Shown piece after piece: positions 19,909 to 28,540 of a stretch of 28,540 nucleotides of DNA. The stretch comes from Protostelium mycophagum (taxonomy: Eukaryota; Evosea; Variosea; Protosteliida; Protosteliaceae), in the NCBI GenBank assembly GCA_002081555.1, contig KV921185.1, positions 1-28,540 of the forward strand, read 5' to 3'. The position numbers were made by a program, and so were the translations under genes. Each line of letters begins with the position of its first letter. The first letter of the stretch is position 1. A model generated the notes under the pieces. The model worked only from the letters and a program-made list of their open reading frames with translations. It had not been told where the DNA came from and made no database searches.

Positions 19909-22410
19909 CTAAAGATTCCACAGCTCCGGTTGTGGGTCATCATCAGGAAGCTGTTCAGTCTTCTATGCCACGTTAACATCAACCTTCCATGTACAGGTGT
20001 TACCTCTATCGAGTGGAATATATGTGCTGATTGTGATTCTCCCAACTTAACCAGCTGCCTCACGGCATCGTCCCAATTGTACAGCCATAACTTGACCTGT
20101 TTTGTTCAAAATCATGGTGTGATTGATTCATCATTCTGACCTTCAATGTGTAGTCGGCTTTGTTCAAGAGCGCGAGCCTGAAAGGGTAAAAACTGCTTTC
20201 GTCAGGAGGTCAAGAGGTGAACACTAACCTTGATGATGTGGCACTCAGTCCACTTATTTGTTCTCCGTTGTCTGGACAACAATTAAAATGGCACCGTTAT
20301 AGATCGTATTCGATGTCACGAATTTACATCGTGCCAAGGATATAAATAACAGAGGGACTTACCCTTCTTCTTATAATTCAATCTTGCGTTGATGGCATTC
20401 ACCACTTCATTCAAATATTTACATCGCCCTTGGACCTCATGTGGCAAGACAATCATCCCTGACCCCCTGAAATCCCTTCTATTCACAAATTCGAAGATCG
20501 CTTTCTCTTGTCTTGAGATGCAGAGAGCCCATGAAGGATAATCATCTATTCTACTTATATTCAGTGTATATCCTTTCGTACTTTTTGAAGCTGTCGCAAT
20601 GTATGTCGACATTCAAATAGATCATGTATGTTGAAATAAAATCAATTTTCATTGTCAAAATTCACGCTATGCAGAGCGCTGAGAGAAAGAGTTCAGGAGT
20701 GGCAGTTATGGTTTTGTCACACAATGTACAATTAAACTCACCTCGCCACTATCCCTCTTGATACACACATAAAGGCCTTCATCATGCCGGGTAATATATA
20801 TTCGGTATCCCATCGTACATAGCCTAATGTCTCCCCTGCATAAGGGCAATTGTCTTTCAAGTTGTCACAAGCTTCTATCCACGGTGCGCCGTGATATTTC
20901 CGCGAGACCTTTTGTATATTATAATCTTTGATTATGACAGTTGTACTGTGGCTGGGACACTTGTACAACTGTTCAGAGTGATCTCTTACCTCTTCTGGTG
21001 TTAAGAATTGAAGGTGTCCAACGACACTCCCACAATAGTATATTCTTCCTGTGTTGATTTACTGGTTTTTCAGTGAAACAAACAAAGCTTCAAATGACAA
21101 ACAATTCGGGCACCTAAACTAACCGTAAATTGGAAGTGTATTAGATCATGGATGAATCTATGCTTCCACTGTTCTTTCAGCCAACTTTCTCCGGTACCTC
21201 GGCGATCTACAACTCCACAAATGAATCTCCACTGAGGTTTAACTAGCCCCACTGCAATGATCAGTATGTACGTATGTTGGAGCAGATGATATCATTGGTA
21301 TTTTTAAAGACAACATGCATCTCGGTGATGTTTCTAAAGAGACATCACTACACTACGGTGTGCACATCTCTCACAATGAAAGAAAAACTCACTCGCTTGG
21401 AGCCAAATCTGCTTGTACGGCTGACCATCCATCCTCTCTATCCCTTCTTCTAACAAGATATCTTCCCACAACTACAACTCATCAGAATGGAAGATCACCC
21501 GCCAGGGTGATTTATTTTTAAATAAATCGGAAATCTATCAGAAAGTCATAAAATAATTCGAAATCATTTTATTTATTTTAAAATCTTCATAACAAGAGAA
21601 GACTTTGTGCCTAGTGCTCACCTCATCAATTTCAGAAATATATCTCATTTGTTTGCTGGTCATAGATAAACTGCACAGTTCCTTTGCATTTAAATATCCA
21701 AAGATGTTCACAAGTGTCTGCAAGCTTTAGAGATTGACATCGTCGTGGTATGAGGACTTGAAATGGTTACCTCTGAAGGTAAAACAACAAAATCACCAAA
21801 AGAGGCATCGTCATTGTAATGCTTCAGATGATTACCCAGTAACTCTGCATCCATCAGCTTTCTTCAAATATTTAAATGGATTTATTTGGGTCTTGTACAA
21901 CATAAAATATCAATTTATTATTAATTAGCTCACCTATCAATTCCCACATCATCACCTCACCCACAAGTTCAGAAGACTAAGACAGTTGTCAATTCATCGT
22001 GTACAAGCAACACTGCCGTGGCTAGAATCAGTCTAGAATGTGTCAATCACTCACCCTGTCCAAAAGTACGTCTCTGATTTCTCTGAGCAACCTGTCACCA
22101 ACCATTCCTTCGATACATTCTAAGGTCAAATCTGTGATTGGCTGATTCGGATAATCATCAGGGAATCTAAAGAGGTCAACCCCCTTCGGAGTCGTGTGTC
22201 TGACCTAACATCCAGGCGAAGGGCGACATTGTTTTCATCTACATTTCCAAAAGAGGGCACCACACGAACAGAAAATATTCCTTTCTCCGTGTCTTCACTG
22301 TAGTCTTCCGGCTGTTTCGATCAACAAATAAACACCATTGTGCGACTTACAAACATGGACCTGATCACGTCGAGCTCATCGAGCACTGCACTGTTGTAAA
22401 ACTTGTCCAT
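19909..22410 (-). CDS. RWD-domain plus F-box protein
   Basis: Fourteen exons on the minus strand give 502 residues: 22351-22410, 22205-22311, 22055-22166, 21899-21976, 21771-21857, 21622-21717, 21393-21471, 21114-21251, 20742-21048, 20363-20580, 20229-20271, 20141-20177, 20004-20096, 19909-19962. Residues 1-120 form an RWD domain: LDELDVIRSMFPEDY, then ENNVALRLDVRFPDDYPNQP and a GEVMMWELI helix. Residues about 144-180 are an F-box: LPSETLVNIFGYLNAKEL, then SKQM. The following part (WEDILLEEG, WKEQWKHRF) has the Trp-rich look of sequence after an F-box. The C-terminal 300 residues are unrecognised, with several Cys and Trp, ending PQPELWNL. An F-box would bind Skp1 in an SCF ligase; RWD domains bind other ubiquitin-pathway proteins. 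The intron 21858-21898 that joins the two domains is the least certain junction; the others fit well. Confidence 0.8.
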
Positions 22411-22576
22411 GAGTCAAATATGATATGATTCTGAGTGATGTTCGTGTTGTAAATTTCTGTGAACATCTACAACGAAGATCAGAAATTTTCGGGAAACAGA
22501 GGAAGGAAGACGGACAGGTGATCAGCAACCTCACCCTTGCCAATTATCTTCCAACACATATATAGTTCATAAAGAG
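22411..22576. promoter_or_regulatory. Divergent promoter between RWD-F-box and NIFK genes
   Basis: Only 166 bp separate the two opposite start codons, so both promoters must overlap. No repeat or TATA box stands out. Confidence 0.55.
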
Positions 22577-24546
22577 ATGCCTATGAAGTCGAAGAAAGGA
22601 CCAGCGAAGAGATCATTTGAGGATTTCGCAGAACCAAAGATTGATGAAGGTGAGAACTGCAGGCCTTATTCTGACCGAATCTCTTTTTGTAAAATTGACA
22701 TAAATCAGATGAATCTGGCTCTGACGATGAGATCCTTCAGATCCAACGTGAATTATTGAAGTCTGGTGAGTTCGCTATCATGAAGCTTCGTCTAACTTGA
22801 CAGGAAAAAACAAAAGAAAATTGGAGGAAGAGGACACGAAACCCGCCGCTGAGAAAGATTTTCTGAATCTTGATGTCGAACAAGATCAACCATCAGAAGA
22901 TGAAGAGGTACCATCATTTCTTGTTTTCAGAAGATCAACAATCATGACACAATTCAGAAACCGATCAGAACCCTTCCCAAAAAGAAGGGAAGCATGAGAA
23001 AGGAGAGACTTCGTGCAGAAAAGGCCGCCGTCGTCGAAGAGAAGATCCAAGAAGAGATCAAGAAGAGTGTGCCATCCTCTGTCGTCTACGTCGGACATTT
23101 ACCCAGAGGATTTTTCGAAGACAACATGAAGGCCTATTTTAAACAGTTTGGAAAGATCGTTCATCTCAAAGTGAGTCGTGGAAAGAGAAATTTATCAAAG
23201 GGATACGCCTTCATAGAATTCGAGTTCCCAGAGGTGAGTGTTTTGGCGGAAATTTTGAGGTTCAAAATTCAAACTCGCAGATCGCCGCGATTGTGGCCGA
23301 GGCCACTAACGGTTACCTCATGTTCCACAAGCGTTTGAAGTGAGTTTTTCTGCAGAAAAAAACTTTTAATAACAAAAACAGGTGCATGGTCGTCCCACAT
23401 CACAAAATCCATCCTCAATTATGGAAGAATGAGAGATCATCATACCTGAGAGGTAAACGTGGACAGCTGTCTACAAGAGGTCGCATCCAATACAAGGACG
23501 GAAAGAAGCCGGTGAGACATATTTGAAGAATCGTTTTCGATATGTCGAAAGCTCTACCGCAGCATCACTTGAGCTGAACAGCTCTGCAAAAGGGACGCGG
23601 CAAAGCCGCGTCACGATTACGATCTATAAATAGAACGACAGACATTTTTTAAACAGAGACAGGCCCAGACCGACGAAGCCGCAGCACAAAGGGCCAAGAA
23701 GTACCTCAAGAAGGAAGAAAAACAGAAGCAAAAACTCAAAGAGCTCGGCATCGATTTTGAATTTCCCGTCTACGTGAGTGCTCCATGTGTGACATGTGGT
23801 GTCATATTGACATGTGACAGGCAGCCACCAAGCCCGCCGCACCAAAGAGAAAGATCCTGGAGGAGGACGAACCTGAAGAAAAGAAGGTCTCAAAAGTAAA
23901 GGTGATGGCCACAGAGAAGCCCAAGGCAGACCAACCCGCAGAGAAGGCCACAGAAAAGCCAAAGGCAAAGGCTGCAGAGAACCCAAAGGCAGAGAAACCG
24001 GTAGAGAAAACTCCAGAGAAGCCCAAGGCAGAGAAACCTGTAAAGGCCACAAAACAGGCAGAGAAACCCGTTAAGAAGACCCCAGAAAAGGCCAAGGCGA
24101 AGGCCGAAGAGAAGCCAAAGGCAGAGAAACCCGCAGAGAAGACCCCAGAAAAACCCAAGGCAAAGGCTGCAGAGAAGCCAAAGGCAGAGAAACCCGCAGA
24201 GAAGACCCCAGAAAAGCCCAAGGTGAAGGCCGTAGAGAAGCCAAAGGCAGAGAAACCTGCAGAGAAGACCCCAGAAAAGCCAAAGGCAAAGGCTGCAGAG
24301 AAGCCAAAGACAGAGAAAGCATCAGAGAAACCAATGGCAGAGAAGGCTGCAGAAAAGCCAAAGGCAACAGCTGCAAAGAAGGTGGCAGAGAAGCCAAAGG
24401 CAGAGAAACCTGCAGAGAAGACCACAGAAAAGCCAAAGGCACCTGCCGCAAAGAAGGCAGCACAAAAGGCTGTCGAGGAGCCCCCCGCCTCTCTCGCTGA
24501 AGACCTCGCACCTCCCACAAAAAAGACAAAGAAGGCTTCAAAATAA
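22577..24546 (+). CDS. NIFK: NIFK-like nucleolar RRM protein with a long KPxAEK tail
   Basis: Eight exons give 522 residues: 22577-22649, 22709-22765, 22804-22907, 22931-23233, 23281-23339, 23382-23511, 23657-23773, 23821-24546. An acidic and basic N-terminus leads to an RRM at about 129-205 with VVYVGHL (RNP2) and KGYAFIEF (RNP1). Then comes the family-typical [16 protein letters not shown] (compare the C/RFMPPEKVHKELF region of NIFK) and [12 protein letters not shown] (compare LGIDYDFP). This identifies the NIFK/Nop15 group, which works in 60S ribosome assembly in the nucleolus. From residue 282 the last exon encodes about 240 residues dominated by Lys, Pro, Ala and Glu in irregular repeats such as [16 protein letters not shown]. 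Human NIFK has 293 residues and no such tail. The junction 22907/22931 implies a 23-nt intron, or a 56-nt one from 22875. Confidence 0.9.
23902..24480 (+). repeat. In-gene repeats encoding [13 protein letters not shown] units
   Basis: Near-identical units of about 60-75 nt (for example AAGCCAAAGGCAGAGAAACC) recur many times inside the last exon of the NIFK gene. They stay in frame and vary mainly in length. The reverse strand consequently shows a long Phe/Ser/Gly-rich ORF that is only a shadow. Confidence 0.85.
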
Positions 24547-24706
24547 TGAGGAAAGATAAGGACAATGGAGATGCCTGCTGTCCAAAAGAGGAACGAAAAA
24601 TAAATGGTGATTGGTGATTGCATGTTCTTTTGGAGTTGACTTTGTAATTTGTTTTTGCTTACGTATACAAGAGAACGCACGCGATCCCAAACCACACAAC
24701 AACAAA

Positions 24707-26315
<1,609 letters not shown>

Positions 26316-26833
26316 CAAATATACTGATTGTAACAAATTTCGTGCCAATTCTTTGTAATAAGTGAAGGCTCTTGTAGAGTACGGGTAAAGACAGTTCTCG
26401 CGCAGAGGAGACACAGGTGTGTATAATTATTGGGAATTTACAAACTATGTGCATATGCTACACTCAACTCCAATGACAACAAAGAAGAATCGATGATCAA
26501 AGCGTTTGGGGGAAAAAAGGCTTTCTTCTTGTGGTTTCTATATCACTTACTTATGTCTGTCAGTGAATTGAATTAAGGCGTTGAAGCACATCTTTGTATA
26601 GCATATTGATGTCAATGTTGCACCTTTGTAAGAAATGGTGGACCGTTTGTGCAAATCGGTGTTCAAATGCCAGGCGAGGCCAGGATGCTCGGTAATGAAC
26701 GTGCTTGTCCGCACGGCAGGACAGATGAATAATCATCAAATTCCTGAATTGAGATCCTTTATAAGAAAAGTGCGGTCACTGCCGAGAGCCCTGGCTTCGC
26801 CTTGCATTTGAACATCAATTTGTGCGAGCTCGG
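26316..26833. other. Region downstream of the MDH gene
   Basis: Apart from the short reverse frame at 26560-26736, I see no gene. The region is unlike the gene-dense left part and leads into the repeat region. Confidence 0.5.
26560..26736 (-). CDS. Short reverse-strand reading frame, possible gene fragment
   Basis: A 58-residue frame with ATG at 26736 reads MIIHLSCRADKHVHYRASWP, continues through HRFAQTVHHFLQRC and ends LNSIH. Its last third is similar, at base level and mostly in codon positions, to the plus strand at 12897-12965. The matching bases include synonymous changes (CTA/CTG, GTG/GTA), which hints at past coding selection. No family recognised; it could also be part of a dispersed repeat. 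Confidence 0.3.
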   Translation of the reverse strand: MIIHLSCRADKHVHYRASWPRLAFEHRFAQTVHHFLQRCNIDINMLYKDVLQRLNSIH

Positions 26834-27402
26834 GAATGGAAAATTCGGAAAATTTTTCGCCCTTCGCACTCGGCCTTTGAAAAACCCTCATATTGACAGA
26901 TATCAATTCAGGGAAAGCTTAATTCTTGAACAATATTCTGATGGAGTGTCAATGAAATTTCATTGATATTTTAATGCATTTTTTATAATATTTCATATTA
27001 TAATAAAACAATCAACCTACAATGATGTGGATGAATTATTAATATATATTTTTGCTGTTTATTTTTGATGAGGGGGTGTGAGTTGAATGCCTATGAATCA
27101 AAGAAGTGTATGGGCTTGTTTTATGGTTTTGATATTGATGAGGAATTCCAGCTGTTAGGCCAAGTCCTCCTCTGCAGCAACAACTTTCTGAGTTTACTGT
27201 GTGATGTAGTTCATGACAACTTTGTTGGTATCTGTCACTTGCCTTCTGCAGAAACTCAGAACAGAGGAGTACATTTCACTTACACTTGATCATGAACAAA
27301 GTTTGTTGGGGCCTTTGAGTTATTGCTGTTGCTGTCTAATAGATTGATTACAGTGCTATTATGGCTTCTACAACATGTCAGATATGTCAACATGACAAAT
27401 AC
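26834..27402. repeat. 569-bp direct repeat, copy 1
   Basis: It matches 27777-28345 base by base at a constant offset of 943, with only scattered substitutions and no visible indel. It starts GAATGGAAAATTCGG and ends GACAAATAC. Both copies keep an open frame of 73 codons (ATG at 27068 here) with three amino-acid differences. The ends are not TG..CA, so these are not canonical LTRs as delimited. Confidence 0.92.
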
Positions 27403-27776
27403 TGGAGGCTAAACTTTAGCACACTTTTTATATATTGATCTGTGTGTCCAGTTAAGTAGTCTACAGCTTCAATATTTGTCAGTAAATGTCCTAGCCCACA
27501 CCTAGCAGCTGTAGCATGCTGTACACATGTAATGCACACATTCTGGCAGTGTAAATTATGGGTGTATACATAGCCTACACCACAGAATGCTCTCTGGGTG
27601 TGGCCTGCCACTCCACCATTCTGGCAATCATTTACCTGGCCTGACTATCAAAAATAAAATACAATTTATCTTGTACTTTATATACATTATGTCTGAATCT
27701 ACAACCAGTAAAGTACTTTATGCCCAAGACGGAAATTGGAACCGGTTCACTTTTTGTGATCTACACTTTCTCATTT
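27403..27776. other. 374-bp spacer between the direct repeats
   Basis: AT-rich single-copy sequence between the two repeat copies, with no coding frame of note and no feature recognised. AATAAA occurs near 27654. Confidence 0.6.
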
Positions 27777-28345
27777 GAATGGAAAATTCGGAAAATTTTT
27801 CGCCCTTCGCACTCGGCCTTTGAAAAACCCTCATATTGACAGATATCAATTCAGGGAAAGCTTAATTCTTGAACAATATTCTGATGGAGTGTCAATGAAA
27901 TTTCATTGATATTTTAATGCATTTTTTATAATATTTCATATTATAATAAAACAATCAACCTACAATGATGTGGATGAATTATTAATATATATTTTTGCTG
28001 TTTATTTTTGATGAGGGGGTGTGAGTTGAATGCCTATGAATCAAAGAAGTGTATGGGCTTGTTTTATGGTTTTGATATTGATGAGGAATTCCAGCTGTTA
28101 GGCCAAGTCCTCCTCTGCAGCAACAACTTTCTGAGTTTACTGTGTGATGTAGTTCATGACATCTTTGTTGGTATCTGTCACTTGCCTTCTACAGAAACTC
28201 AGAACAGTGGAGTACATTTCACTTACACTTGATTGTGAACAAAGTTTATTGGGACCTTTGAGTCATTGCTGTCGCTGTCCAATAGATTGATGACAGTGCT
28301 ATTATGGCTTCTACAACATGTCAGATATGTCAATGTGACAAATAC
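27777..28345. repeat. 569-bp direct repeat, copy 2
   Basis: This is the second copy of 26834-27402. It ends directly next to the sequence that contains the reverse-strand chromodomain, so it lies just downstream of the 3' end of that retroelement's coding region. Confidence 0.92.
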
Positions 28346-28428
28346 AAAGCTTACCTCTTTGTGGATTGGTTTCATCTTCTTTATTTCTTATCTCTCCCCA
28401 TTTCTTTTCGATCAGGTAATTGCATCTT

Positions 28429-28540
28429 CTAATATCCTTGCGAATTTTCGAGATAATCTTTATCAATCCACTCATCTGATTCCGCAGTGTACCCTTTCCA
28501 GCGCACAAGGAATTTGAGTCGGTTTCGTGACACCTTAGAG
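28429..28540 (-). mobile_element. C-terminal chromodomain of a second Ty3/gypsy polyprotein
   Basis: Read from the right edge on the minus strand, the open frame encodes LKFLVRWKGYTAESDEWIDK and continues for a few residues to TAG at 28429-28431. This is the chromodomain core (RWKGY, then DEW) that sits at the C-terminus of integrase in chromodomain Ty3/gypsy elements. Unlike the copy at the left edge, its tryptophans are intact and the stop is in a natural place. The rest of the element lies beyond the window. Confidence 0.8.

Noticed and set aside
27068-28232. Paired 73-codon frames in the two direct-repeat copies as genes
   Set aside because: Short, no motif, and conserved only because the whole 569-bp unit is duplicated; three amino-acid changes in so few substitutions do not suggest selection.
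26834-28345. The 569-bp copies as canonical LTRs of one element
   Set aside because: The unit as delimited lacks TG..CA ends, and the 374 bp between the copies hold no gag or pol coding sequence.

Overview
This window is eukaryotic nuclear DNA from a compact, intron-dense genome. I rebuilt ten protein genes exon by exon. They hold about 90 introns, mostly 36-60 nt, with GT..AG ends and often a CTGAC/TTGAC-like branch site close to the acceptor. All ten models keep one reading frame across every junction. The gene set (MAEA/Gid9, CLINT1-type epsin, Rab1, RNase H2 subunit B, USP40, NIFK, cytosolic malate dehydrogenase) together with chromodomain Ty3/gypsy elements suggests an amoebozoan or a unicellular relative of animals and fungi. 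I cannot name the species from sequence alone.

Layout. 1-1470: decayed 3' end of a chromodomain Ty3/gypsy retrotransposon and a scrambled array of its roughly 240-bp LTR. 2108-3949 (+): MAEA/Gid9 E3 ligase subunit. 3985-4563 (-): four-pass membrane protein, convergent with MAEA. 5180-7785 (+): epsin-related clathrin adaptor. 7935-8955 (+): Rab1-type GTPase. 9248-9546 (-): unrecognised partial gene. 9547-10131 (+): small IPT/TIG-domain protein. 10364-11673: poorly resolved stretch with an ORF, a repeated 72-bp segment, the start of a secreted protein and a 100-N assembly gap. 11674-12794 (+): RNase H2 subunit B lacking its N-terminus. 13648-14349 (-): MYND-finger protein. 14576-19730 (+): USP40-like deubiquitinase with 25 exons. 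19909-22410 (-): RWD plus F-box protein with 14 exons. 22577-24546 (+): NIFK-like nucleolar RRM protein with a long KPxAEK tail. 24707-26315 (+): cytosolic malate dehydrogenase. 26316-28540: gene-poor repeat region with a 569-bp direct repeat and, at the edge, the chromodomain end of a second retroelement.

The genes do not form one pathway. Three of them (MAEA, USP40, RWD-F-box) act or probably act in ubiquitin signalling. Neighbours are often divergent and separated by only 150-250 bp, which implies shared promoters: MYND/USP40 and RWD-F-box/NIFK. Convergent 3' ends are also very close (MAEA/membrane protein, USP40/RWD-F-box).

The most interesting points are the RWD-F-box architecture, a UBA domain inserted inside the USP40 catalytic domain, a possible 23-nt intron in the NIFK gene, recurrent palindromic hairpins inside introns, and the LTR mosaic at the left edge.
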